From contig VTPC01090546.1 of assembly GCA_011009095.1 (NCBI GenBank), positions 94,136-158,135 of the forward strand: a stretch of DNA of 64,000 bases, in the 5' to 3' direction. The notes beneath the pieces were generated by a model, which saw nothing but the letters and a program-made list of their open reading frames with translations, ran no database searches and was not told the DNA's origin. The stretch is from Ignelater luminosus. Taxonomy: Eukaryota > Arthropoda > Insecta > Coleoptera > Elateridae. Both the position numbers and the translations under genes were made by a program. The number at the start of each line of letters is the position of its first letter. Positions within the stretch are counted from its first letter, which is position 1. Positions 12,423 through 22,240 of the stretch are shown in pieces.

Positions 12423-13961
12423 ATGCCAAAAGTTAAAACGAGTGTAGAAGAGTGGATTAAAAATATACTAGAAATAAGGCTGGACGGTAGTCGACTATTT
12501 TGCAGAGTGTGTTAAAACGTTAAGGAGTGGATTATATTTTAAATATAATATTCTTTAATGCTCGTTTTAATAGATCCAGTGCGACAAAAAGTATAATGTA
12601 ATACAACATACGAAGACGCTATTCACAAGGAAAATGTACGAAGAGCGGAAAATGAAAATAAGCTGAAACAACAAACTATTTCAGAAGTAGTTGCCTCTGG
12701 ATCTTCTACTCGATCTGAAGAAAGAACTTTTTATTTTGATTTATGCAATACTCTGATATCGGCAAATATTCCTTTCAGAAAATTAGACAATTCTGCATTT
12801 CGAAAATTCTTAGAAACATATTGTAAGAGATCGATACCGTCCGAAAGCACTCTACGAAAACACTATTTAGATACAGTTTATGAAACAGTCCTTCATGAAA
12901 TTAAAAATATAATTGCAGACCATTATATCTGGTTTTCTGTCGATGAAACCACCGATGAGTGCGGTAGGTATGTGGCTGGTCTCATTATCAGTATATTACA
13001 TGAAGCTTCTCCAACCAGGCCATTTTTAATATATTTGAAAAAACTAAATAAAACCTACATTAGCACCATAACAAGATTTATTAACGAGGGACTCGCAAAC
13101 TTTTTTCTTCCTAATGCAGTTCCAACTGAAAAAATTCCGTTAATGGTGACGGATGCGGCTGCATATATGCTAAAAGCAGGTATTAATTTAAAAGTTTTGT
13201 ATAGTAATCTCACACACTCTACTTGTGTAGCTCACGGATTAAACCGAGTAGCAGAAACTGTGAGGTCTGTATTTCCTCTAGTTAACGAGTTAATTAAAAA
13301 TGGCAAAAAGTGTTTTTTAAAAGCGCCATTGAGAGTACAACGATTTAAAGAAAAACTGCCTAATATTCCACTTCCACCACAACCAGTCATCACTAGATGG
13401 GGAACATGGTTGGATGCGGCTGTGTATTATGCAGTTAACTTCATCAGCTTCAAAGAAATTTTGTTAGAATTTTCGGAAGATGCATCCCAATCAGTTACAG
13501 ACTGCCAAAATATTTTAAAAAATCTGGAACTACAACAAAACCTTGCATTCATCAAAGCTAATTACGAGTTCATCAGTGAAACTATCACCAAACTTGAAAC
13601 ACAAGGAAGTGAGCTAACAGAAGCAATTCAGATTGTACAACAGTTTTAAATAAAATTGGTAAAAGTGCGTGGTGATGTAGGAAAAACAATATTTGCCAAA
13701 TTTGAGAACGTGCTGGCTAAAAACGAAGGTTTAGCAAGATTAAAGACCATTGCAAGTATTTTATCGGGCGAAATAGTCAATAACTTCGACTTGAAACCAT
13801 CGTTACTTGCAAAATTTAAATATGCACCAATTACTAGTGCTGACATTGAAAGACTATTTTCTCTTTACAAAGACACCCTAACTGATAAAAGAAGAAATTT
13901 CCTTATGGAGAATTTAGAAAAGTGCATAATAATTAAGCATTTTAGACTTCAAAGTTCCTAA
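12423..13961 (+). pseudogene. hAT-A transposase with BED-type zinc finger (broken)
   Basis: It moved hAT-A elements. Exon 1 (12423 to about 12519) starts MPKVKTSVEEWIKNI and reaches the first zinc-finger cysteines (CRVC). An intron of about 54 bp ends at 12573, and exon 2 supplies the rest of the finger. The catalytic triad is visible: WFSVDETTDE (Asp), MVTDAAAYM (Asp) and ADIERLFSLYKDTLTD (Glu) in the C-terminal hAT dimerisation region. Compared with copy 3, two bases are missing near 12510, giving a stop right after CRVC. The donor site also differs (CGTTAAGG instead of CGGTAAGA), the finger region is frameshifted, and a stop lies at 13647-13649. The expected product is about 495 residues, short for a hAT transposase. 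Confidence 0.9.
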
Positions 13962-14145
13962 TAACAATTCATTTTTTGTTTTTTTATAATAAATACTTTG
14001 TATAATAAGACCTAAAACCTGGAAGTTTAATTTTTTTTTCTGCATATTTTAAACTTATTTTTAATCTTTGTGCTAGTTTTTAAGCTTTTTACCTTGAATT
14101 TTTACGCTTTTTTAAGAACTTTCTTTATTGTTTTTTTATGCTTAG

Positions 14146-14159
14146 AAATCCGCACTCTA
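14146..14159 (-). repeat. hAT-A right inverted repeat with 8-bp duplication
   Basis: Reverse complement of the left end, followed by CTTCTGAC at 14160-14167. Confidence 0.93.
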
Positions 14160-14167
14160 CTTCTGAC

Positions 14168-14913
14168 ACACCTGGAAGTCTGCAACCGGAATTTCCTTCA
14201 GGCACTACGTCGAAGCTGCTTACACTCTTTTTGCTGGCGGGTACAAACTCCCTGTGGACCACACCCTTTTAGTCAAAGAAGATGATGAGCATCGATTGCT
14301 CTTTTGATTTGCTTATGCAGGCTTTATTTGGGCGAAACGAGGCGGTGGTGTGCTACTGCACACTTTGTCTTTTCGTCTCGAGATCGTACTCGAACATCCA
14401 TGTTTTATCACCGGTTTTCACATTTTTCAAGAAATAAGGCTCAAACTCTATACGTTCCATCAGTTCCTGACAAATTGGCACACAGATATCTTTCTGTTTT
14501 CCGGACAAAACCTTTAGAACCAATTTGGCACACACTTTCCACATCTGCAAATCGTCTGATACAATTGACCACACACTGAATTTTTGTAAATTCAACTCTT
14601 CTGCAATCATTCTCACATTCACACACCAATCAGAGTCCTAAAGGTCTTTCATTTATGCCATATTTGCTTTATTTCGGCTTGTTGACAAACTTTTTGCGCA
14701 TTGCTCGTCATCAAAGCGGAAGAGAGAACTTCCGTCTTTAAGCTTGATGTGCCAATCGAAAACTAGTGTTTTTGTCATGACATCCTCTGCGTAGGCTTTA
14801 CGTATCATGGCAAGAGTCTCAGCATCGGATTTGTTCAGTTTCACGCAACGCTTGATTGCATACTTTGTGTGCTTCATAGTGATTCCTGACGACACAACAA
14901 AACAACTGCTCAT
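14168..14913 (-). pseudogene. Mariner transposase remnant (N-terminal half)
   Basis: The frame starting near 14913 reads YAIKRCVKLNKSDAETL, then the helix-turn-helix and the SLSTSRN linker, typical of mariners whose N-terminus reads as IKFCVKLGKS. A shifted frame continues with VRMIAEELN and the first catalytic block as TGDKTWMF (usual form TGDETW, so Glu is changed to Lys) and YDLETKRQS. Weaker similarity runs to the hAT insertion at 14167. The part that should carry the second and third catalytic Asp is absent; only about 80 bp remain on the far side of the hAT. At least one frameshift separates the two frames. Confidence 0.88.
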
Positions 14914-15077
14914 TCTTGCCGCGATCCACACTCTGCAAAGACTCAGAGGCAACTAAGCCGGGTCGCCTCAGATACTTAAAATGCCCCACTAGCGTCCCTA
15001 CCCAGAGAGGCCATACTGCACCTTTTCCCTTTCGCTAGAAAGAAATCAGTCTCGATACTTTTTGTACAGACCCTGTA

Positions 15078-15780
15078 TAGTATTATAAATATAATTAGTA
15101 TACAGTCAGCATGCTTGAAAATCGGACAAATGTAATTTAGGCCTTTTCTTGTATGCGATTCATGAAATATTCCAGGACATCAAGAAGAACAAAAACGTTT
15201 TGCCACTGATTTGTGCGTGGGTGTCTAAAGAATCTTGGCAACTTTCAGCTTCAATTGCAACTTAATTGGAAAGAGTTCATTTAAGGATGACGAAAGACGA
15301 AAAGCACTGGGAAAAGTATTGAGCTTGGGAAAACGCTAGTCTTCACAATGTCGAAGATGAGATAAGAAGCTACGATTTGCTGTTGCAAACTATTTGAGTA
15401 GCTTTTTTTCAAAATGCAACACGTCGCACCGAGTAGTTATCGAGAAAACGGCAAAAGTTTGTCATGAAAATATTTCATATCTGAATATGGTAATTTTTGT
15501 TTTACATTAAAATTATTAAATTAGACTTACTGTACGCAAAAAATCCCTCATAGAAAATGCTTGGTTTTAAGAAACTTGGAAAAACTGTTCAACATGTTGC
15601 GTTTTGAAAAGGAAATTGTTACTTATTGCGTTTTGAAAGCAAAGTTGCGTACTTGACCATTTTTATAAATCAAAGAATGCCGTCATTTTGGGAAAAAAAT
15701 TTATATTTGTTAAATAAACATGCATAACTAAGATATAAATTCTAATTCAACAAACAAAAAAAAGGTTACAAATAAGAACA
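15078..15780. other. No gene recognised
   Basis: Flank of the old mariner. I see no coding similarity or terminal repeat here. Confidence 0.45.
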
Positions 15781-15783
15781 CAA

Positions 15784-17120
15784 TTAATGGATTGGCTCAT
15801 ATTCTTCTTCCAAACAACTGCAGAGTTGCTCAGCGTCATCCGTTTGTTCTTCAAAAGTAATCTGTTCCTTCGAAATTTCAAAATAGAAATTTAATTGTTC
15901 TTCTTTAATCCATCCTTCGTCAAAACGTTTTTTTAATAGCATATCGACGGCTTTCCCTTTATCCTGTGAAATTCTGTTTGGAACATTCAGCAGTGGCAAC
16001 TCCAAAACGTTTGGCTCTTTAAAACATTTTAGTAAGGTAAGCCATGGTTTTGAGTCATCATGACATATAACATATAGGTAATTTCGCATTTAAATTTAAC
16101 TAGGCTTTTATGCGAGTTATTATTTGTATTTTTTTTTTAAATATAACCTTTTTTGCTGACTTAGTTCTTCATTTTTAACGAGAATGCTTAGTAGCGCTTT
16201 TAAATCGTAAGCCGTCCAATTTATCTGGAATTTGATTACTTGGCCAAATTGTTAATAAATGTCTTTGTAATCTTTGCATAAAAGAATTTCAGAATGTTGT
16301 CTTAACTCTTTTTCAACTCTTCCGAAGACCCATCTGTTAAAGATAGGAATGGCCAGTGACTGGAAAAACTATTTCGATTTCTGTAATGTTACGTGGCGAG
16401 TGCTTACTGAGCCACCATAGAAGCAGATGCACAATGTGACTGTTTTTATTCTGACCCTACAGCCATCTGCAAAAAATTTTATTTTTCTTACACCTTCCCA
16501 GTCTTTATTGTTTAAAAAATGCAGAATTTCAGAACCAGTAGCATTTGATCCACGGCCACGCTGATTTTCAGTCCACGTTTAAAATGTGGGAAAGAAGTTT
16601 TTACATCAATAATGCAGAATGCCGTAAAATCCAATTTGCAAGGAATAGAAGCATTCCTGAATTGGAAGTTTTGGTAGCTGTTGCTGAAGATCAAAGCAAA
16701 ACGATGCAACACCTTCTTCCTTCATCATTAAATAAAACTGATTTGCTCTCATTTTATGTATTTACATCACTCGCAGGAGACCCAAAGCCTAAATTAAATT
16801 TATTTGAGAAAATTTTGTGAAAAAATGAATAATTGATTTTGAGATTTTGTTCTATACTTTCGTTATACATTTTGAGCAGTTTATTGTTGTTAAGTGTAGA
16901 ACTTAGGTATAATCTTTGGGATCTGCCTCTATCGTAATGGCTTTCCGATGCTTTCAATTTTCCTATACATTCTATTAGTTTTTGTTTCTGCTCTATCATC
17001 TTAGTTTTTCATCTGTCTCCTCCTCTGTTTTCTTTGAGTTCTTTTCCACTCTATATAGTTTTTGCTATCCATAAGATTCTGCAATATGGTACCTCAAACA
17101 ATTTTTCAAAAAATTTTTTA
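15784..17120 (-). pseudogene. Uncharacterised dispersed insect gene family (decayed copy)
   Basis: Pieces of one protein read in order on the minus strand, in several frames: a basic stretch with RRGGDR-like sequence (about 17020); SESHYDRGRSQRLYL and FNLGFGSPASD (16999-16754); RGRGSNATGSEILHFLNN (about 16555-16505); KFFADGCRVRIKT (about 16475-16430); RWVFGRVEKELRQHSE (about 16330-16285); NWTAYDLKALLS (about 16225-16190); and an acidic C-terminal piece (16089-15784). I recognise this order (SHY-R-S-R-YL, F-RP-SDTC, RGSNE, ADGC-QNKN, DRVFG-IEK) from repeated uncharacterised proteins in insect genomes. Conserved Asp and Glu residues leave a nuclease or transposase role possible, but no function is established. 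It has several stops and frameshifts and is not functional. Confidence 0.65.
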
Positions 17121-17124
17121 CATA

Positions 17125-19035
17125 CCAAAAATGATTGGGTCTGTGTAAAAATCTAAAAGAACAACATTGATCAAGATTGTAGTATATAAGCATTGTACGA
17201 CAAACTTACTTTATATTTTATTTGAAAATTATGAGGCTTGCTGATAGACGCATTTGCACGCCCGCGATGTCTTTTTGGGTAATGAATTTCCAAAAAACGA
17301 GACAACCTTATATCCTGTTGTACTTTAGTTTTATCTTTAAAAATAGACTTTTTAATGTTTACCGTATCTGCTTATCTTATTATTAAGATGTTCACATCTA
17401 TAATTCCAGTTTTGTAAATTAAGATCTTTTGCTTCGTACCTTGAATGAAATCCGTTATTTAAAACATCAAAGGAAGCCCAGAAACAATCCCTACCTGGCC
17501 TACTTCTTTTCCAACCTCAGTTTTTTTTAACACATTGACTCTTTCTACTGCCGTTATTAATATTACTCACTAATACACCATCCATTATTGCAACAATGAT
17601 GCATTTTCTAAATGAATTAATTCAATTAACTATGTATTTTGTTTAAATGCAACACGCGATGTTATCAGAGAACAAACCGTTTGCCACTCGACACGACGGT
17701 TAAAGTTACAAGAGCAAATTGAATGACTTTTTGGAGATGTTGCACTTTGACTTTTTAAATACTACGAACATGTTACGTTTTAAAAGAAAAACACAACTAT
17801 GACGTGTTATTAAACGGTATATGTTCTGGTTTGCTAAATATTTAAAGTGTAACCACGTTATACTGCTGTTATAGATTATGATGCCATCTATAACTAAATT
17901 TTTGAAATTTTGGACTTGTTGCGTTTTGAAAAAAAGCTCCTCATTTGTCCAATTTGTGCTGAAAGCTGACAACAGCCAGTACTAAGACGATATCCAACCT
18001 ATAAAGCGATTTTTATAAATGTTCCAAGTATCTAGAAAGCAAACGGCCCGTCACAACTACAACTTTGTTTTATAGGCAGCGGCATACTCATTTCCCAGCC
18101 GTCGATTTTATTGAATTTGCAATAAATTTTGTGCAGCAGAAAAAGTTACTAACTGCAATAAGAAACACTTTTATCGATACTATAAGAAAGAATAAAAAAT
18201 TGATTTAAAACAGATCTATTTTCTATAATAATAAATTTACAAGGTCCAGAATTCCAAAACTAAGAAAACCTAGACAGGTCCCAATTTACATCTTGGCATA
18301 AATACAGTTCTGACGCTAGTGAATAATAGGGCCAGTTGCTCACTATTAAATTCTGCAGAGCAAACAGATAATCTAACCCGGTTCTAGGATGAGTTTGGAT
18401 ATCAGCTGAACAAAAATTATTTGAAGATGCGTCTATTATTGCAAATTCATCTTTCTGTTAGAAAGATCAGGGAAGCAATAGAAATTCACAGACTTTATAA
18501 TAACATCAATCGCGATGTAGAGTATTCACTTCACACTATTTGGAAATCAGGCCGCTTGACGACTCTAATCACCGTTACAGACGATTAATCCTACCTTTTT
18601 GTATATAAAGCCCCACTTTCTCTATTCTCGTCAGAATAGCAAAGATAAAGTTGCCATCAGGTTTTCTTTACATCCTACGACATCGAGAATGCAATCCAAA
18701 CGACCTCTAACATGAGTAAGCCTTGTAAATAACCGTTTACACTTATTATCTTTAGCAGTAGACCTGCAAATTCTAATTTCTGCTTGCAACAGAATACGTT
18801 TATGTCCACGAGTCTGGAGTTCTTCCTTGGCAAGGTATGTTTCATAGCAATAACTCGTAATTCAATTCATCAACAAGTAATCAATCGATACCTAAAACTA
18901 AAAAAAAACACCGAAACAAAACAAAAAAATCCAACCAAGGACAAATATCGAGATTAGATTTGGAAGCTAAAAACAGAAAATAAAAAAGGAGAATTCCAGG
19001 TCACACACGTTGGGCATCAGAAACTTCATACCTAC
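17125..19035. other. No gene recognised
   Basis: AT-rich sequence without recognisable coding similarity. A short TATAAA-containing stretch lies near 18605, with nothing nearby to link it to a gene. Confidence 0.45.
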
Positions 19036-19038
19036 TAT

Positions 19039-19097
19039 CCAGCTCCATATAGCTGGCGCCCCTACTTCGTCGGATTTGAAAAAAAAAGTATTCTATA
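19039..19097 (+). repeat. Outer inverted repeat, left arm
   Basis: This 59-bp arm, beginning CCAGCTCCATATAGCTGG, pairs with the reverse complement of 21858-21915 with about eight differences. The arms are about 2.8 kb apart and enclose the tandem repeat, the inner inverted repeats, the MITE and the LINE tail. They could be ends of an old element or parts of a repeat inserted twice. Confidence 0.7.
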
Positions 19098-19098
19098 A

Positions 19099-19430
19099 TT
19101 TTGTGCTAATTTCGTCCCATAATAAAAAATTTTGTGCTCCTTCAGGAACTCGGAAAAACGCAATCGAATAGTGGGGGCGCCAGCCATACGTCAAGCTAGC
19201 GCCCAATTTTTTCTTATATTAAAAAAATGAGCAAAAAGTATGTGAATAACTTTGTGCTAATTATGTGTTAATTTCGTCCCATAATAAAAAATCTTATGCT
19301 CCTTCAGAAACCCCCCAAAAAACGTAAACGAATAGTGGGGGCGCCAGCCATATGTCAAGCTAGCGCTCACTTTTTTTCTTATATTAAGAAAATGAGCAAA
19401 AAGTATGTGAATAATTTTGTGCTCTAAATA
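19099..19430. repeat. Two tandem copies of a 160-164-bp unit
   Basis: TTCGTCCCATAATAAAAAAT occurs at 19111 and 19271, GTGGGGGCGCCAGCCATA at 19171 and 19335 (last base variable), and ATGAGCAAAAAGTATGTG at 19228 and 19392. Each unit also holds a small inverted pair (GGGCGCC and AGCGCYC). The unit shares its GGCGCCAGC core with the nearby outer arm (CTGGCGCCCC). Confidence 0.85.
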
Positions 19431-19542
19431 TATGTATATCACAATTCTTTTCTGGTGTTCTAATCGAAATATACCGACTAATCACTTTGGGGGCGCTGAG
19501 TAAACGTCTAGTCAGCATATATAATATTGAAAATAGTGCATC

Positions 19543-19666
19543 TTACCACTAATGTAACAAATATCGTACAATTGCGTCAAATATTGATCCTAGAGTCATC
19601 CACCATCTCACAATGTAATGAACAGTGATGGGTAAGATACAATAATATTTTATCTAGATACAGATA
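19543..19666 (+). repeat. Inner inverted duplication, left arm
   Basis: This 124-bp segment is repeated in opposite orientation at 20910-21033 with only about three differences. It contains about 80 bp of flank plus the first 44 bp of the hAT-type MITE starting at 19623. Confidence 0.88.
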
Positions 19667-20125
19667 AAAAAATGTTTATTGTATCTAGTAACAGATACAA
19701 GATACATTTTCATAATTATATCTAGATTCAGATACGAGATGTAATTATCGTATCTAGATACAGTATCTAGATAATACCCATCAGTGAATACAGCTTACTT
19801 CAAAAAAACTAGAAATTTCTAAACGACAAACTAAATTAAAAAATAAATTTTTGTTAGGATTCGTTTATGAAGAAAATTTACAAAATTTCTTACCATAAAT
19901 TATCTTTACCTGGAAGGGGATGACAAAAGCAGATTTTAAAGTTAAGCTGTTTACAAAACTGCAAAATTTTCTAATTATCTAAGTAAACATACATCTGTTA
20001 TTAAATATACAGCTGAAATGTATCTAGTTATAGATACAAGATTCATTTTCATAATTGAATCTAGATTCAGATACAAAATATAATTATCGTATCTAGATAC
20101 AGTATCTAGATAATACCCATCACTG
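19623..20125. mobile_element. hAT-type MITE with 8-bp target duplication
   Basis: Non-coding 503-bp element with inverted ends CAGTGATGGGTA and TACCCATCACTG. The flanks GTAATGAA (19615-19622) and GTAATGAG (20126-20133) agree at seven of eight positions, the hAT duplication length. Inside it is built from variants of TATCTAGATACAG, and the segment at about 19672-19788 recurs at 20015-20125, including a near copy of the right end (CATCAGTG). It would need a transposase from elsewhere; hAT-A has different ends. Confidence 0.75.
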
Positions 20126-20309
20126 GTAATGAGTTCAAAGAAATATCTCCTAATCAGCTAAGGAATATCTTAGACTTAATTCATATCGCTGCTTTCTCAA
20201 TTAAACCAGTCACTTATCACTATTATTAATTTGCTAGAAATATAATTAACGTTTAATGAATCAATTGACATTAAAATTCTATAAGTTTGAATTAAACTAA
20301 GATAGTTCA

Positions 20310-20905
20310 CATCCCACACACTTCTCGTCTGTCTTTCGCCAACTGGCCCGAGTGGCCTGGGGTATCGCCTCGTCCGGATACCAAACCTAACATCTTAGAG
20401 CCGGCAACGAGACGTATCTACATGACGAAAAGCCCATATAATTGCGCCGGGCGAGGCGTCTAGCTCTTTTGGTCGGAAGCCCCGTATCCTTAGAAGCCCC
20501 ATAGCTCCCTTATTACTCTGGTGCGCCAGCTAGACAGATAGTCCATGGCAGGTTTGAGCTCTATAAATCAATTTTTCGAATTGATAGGGACGGGGTCAAG
20601 GCAAAAGAGGTGGGTCGGTCACCTCAACGGGCCTATTTATATGCCTATCTATACTATTAAATATGCGTTGGTACCTTTAACCTATCTACTCTTTTCGTAA
20701 AACGTTTAAATTCCACCCACCATTCCCTTGTCTTGCTTAACTGACCTGCCTCAGCTATATTCTTTGGCTACCTATATCTTATTTTAACTAAATTTTTATT
20801 ACCTAGTTCTCTAGCTCGCGTTTCCAATCTACATTTAAACAATACGTGTTCCGCATTATCCTCTCCCTCTCGGCATGCACATCCTATACAATAAACATTT
20901 GTTTA
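20310..20905 (-). mobile_element. 3' tail of an R1-like LINE
   Basis: The minus strand carries the last part of a LINE ORF2 and its 3' untranslated region. The untranslated part (about 20310-20656) is much GC-richer than the surroundings. It sits between the MITE and the right arm of the inner inverted duplication. The 3' boundary is approximate. Confidence 0.6.
20657..20905 (-). pseudogene. C-terminal end of LINE ORF2 (zinc-knuckle region)
   Basis: The frame reads CIGCACREGEDNAEHVLFKC, matching the C-terminal Cys-x-Cys...EDT-EH-LF-C knuckle that follows the reverse transcriptase of R1/LOA-type LINEs, then an arginine-rich tail and WWVEFKRF, ending at a stop at 20657-20659. One internal stop is present. 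Reverse transcriptase and endonuclease are absent, so this is a 5'-truncated copy. Confidence 0.6.
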
Positions 20906-20909
20906 CCCA

Positions 20910-21033
20910 TATCTGTATCTAGATAAAATACTATTGTATCTTACCCATCACTGTTCATTACATTGTGAGATGGTGGATGACTCTAGGATCAATATTTGAT
21001 GCAATTTTACGATATTTGTTACATTAGTGGTAA
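20910..21033 (-). repeat. Inner inverted duplication, right arm
   Basis: Partner of 19543-19666, the same length and about 97% identical. Because it includes the MITE terminus, the duplication probably arose after the MITE had inserted. Confidence 0.88.
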
Positions 21034-21039
21034 TATGTA

Positions 21040-21857
21040 CAAATCAATATTTGAAGTCTTCTGGACTGTATTCCAAGTTGCTTTAGAAATATTAGAGTTT
21101 TTAAGATCTTTCAACTCTTTTTTTATTTCAGTTCTAGATTTTTAAAGAATTTAAGATTGTAGCTGAATTGGGATTCATCTCTTTTAGTTCAATTAGTAAA
21201 TTTACTTAATTTAACCCTTCAAATATCATATGATTTTTTTATGAAAATAGAAACTCTACCATGAATATTCTTTTGCCTATAAAATGAGGATGCAAAAGTA
21301 TAGCTTTTAATTAAACAATAATCTACAACATTATTTCGTACTAATAGAAAATAGAAGCTTCCTACAAATATACATATTGTAATTAACAGTCAATAATCAG
21401 GTTGCAGTTGCCAGAACATTTAAATTAATATAAAATCATTACAAATTACAAAACACGTCACAGAATAATAATTAACGTCTGCAAAATATAATTAACTATG
21501 TAAGTACAAATGTATAGCTCTATTGTAAATAAAATTATTATTGTAATTAATGTATGTATAATGTATGTATAATGTAGTAATATAGTATGTTATGTGCGTA
21601 CAAAGTTCTTTGGAGTTTTTATTTTGGTACTTTGGTTAAAAACATACGAAAAAGAGAAGTAAGTTTAAAGAACTGAACAAAGAAATAGGCCCATAAGTAA
21701 TGAAAGACGAAGGAATAACAGGAAAGACTAGCAGTAGTGCTTTATAAGTAAAACTAATAAAACAAAATGAAAAAGAACTTTACTGGAATATTAATAAGAT
21801 AAACTTTGAGATTAAACAATGATTTAACATAATTAAAGTGATTCAACTCTTCGGATG
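21040..21857. other. No gene; holds an exact 50-bp match to 35.6 kb
   Basis: AT-rich sequence, apart from 21319-21368, which is an exact reverse complement of 35641-35690, and about 21640-21720, which resembles 6660-6740. Confidence 0.55.
21319..21368 (-). repeat. 50-bp dispersed repeat, copy 1
   Basis: Identical over 50 bases to the reverse complement of 35641-35690; two further bases match at one edge. It lies outside any element I can delimit. Confidence 0.85.
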
Positions 21858-21915
21858 TATAGAATACTCTTTTTTTTAAATTCGACGAAGTGGGATGCCA
21901 GCTATATGGAGCTGA
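21858..21915 (-). repeat. Outer inverted repeat, right arm
   Basis: Partner of 19039-19097. It carries the same ATATAGCTGG and CTTCGTCG cores and the following run of A. Confidence 0.7.
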
Positions 21916-21950
21916 TTCGAAAGAGAGTACAAAATTTATGCTATACTTAT

Positions 21951-22240
21951 ACAGGGTGATCATTTTAAAACTTCCCACCTTGAATAACTCTTTAATTAGT
22001 ACAATTATCAAAAATCGCTGAAACGCGTTGCTTTTAGTTTGGAGGGGAACATTTAATAACCTACTTTAGTCAGTTGGAAAACTTCCACCCTCCCCACCAG
22101 CCACCCCCTCCCCAGGATTTTAAATGTAACTACCCCATGTGTGATATATCATTTTAAAGGGTATAAAACTCTCAATTTTCTACATTAAAGAAAATTAAAA
22201 TTGGTCGAGCCGTTCGTGAACTAGAAACAGAAATGCATCA
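21951..22240. repeat. Possible dispersed repeat beginning ACAGGGTG
   Basis: The segment starts ACAGGGTGATC and has a GC-rich core (about 22080-22120, C-rich). It looks like a class of terminal sequences common in insect repeats, but no second copy is in this window to confirm it. Confidence 0.3.

Larger units (their letters stand above)
11760..14159 (+). mobile_element. hAT-A copy 1, complete ends
   Basis: A 2400-bp hAT-superfamily element with 14-bp terminal inverted repeats TAGAGTGCGGATTT and a perfect 8-bp target duplication CTTCTGAC at 11752-11759 and 14160-14167, the length expected for hAT. It sits inside the older mariner. A GC-rich stretch at about 12165-12235, upstream of the gene, is conserved in copy 3 (40225-40300) and may hold its promoter; that is inferred. 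Two other copies are in the window: an internal piece at 34848-35570 and a near-complete one at 38300-40692. Confidence 0.95.
11669..15075 (-). mobile_element. Degraded mariner interrupted by a hAT element
   Basis: The ends are 29-bp imperfect inverted repeats (left starts CAGGGTCTGCCCAAAAAA, right starts CAGGGTCTGTACAAAAAG on the other strand, about five mismatches) flanked by TA at 11667-11668 and 15076-15077. Inside lie a minus-strand mariner transposase remnant and, inserted into it, hAT-A copy 1. Without the hAT and one 8-bp target copy the mariner would be about 1.0 kb, so it had probably lost around 0.3 kb, including the catalytic C-terminal half. It belongs to a different subfamily from the mariner at 7 kb because the ends do not match. 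Confidence 0.92.

Noticed and set aside
20340-20600. tRNA-like A and B box look-alikes suggesting a SINE
   Set aside because: The spacing is poor and the segment is better explained as the GC-rich 3' untranslated part of the R1-like LINE.
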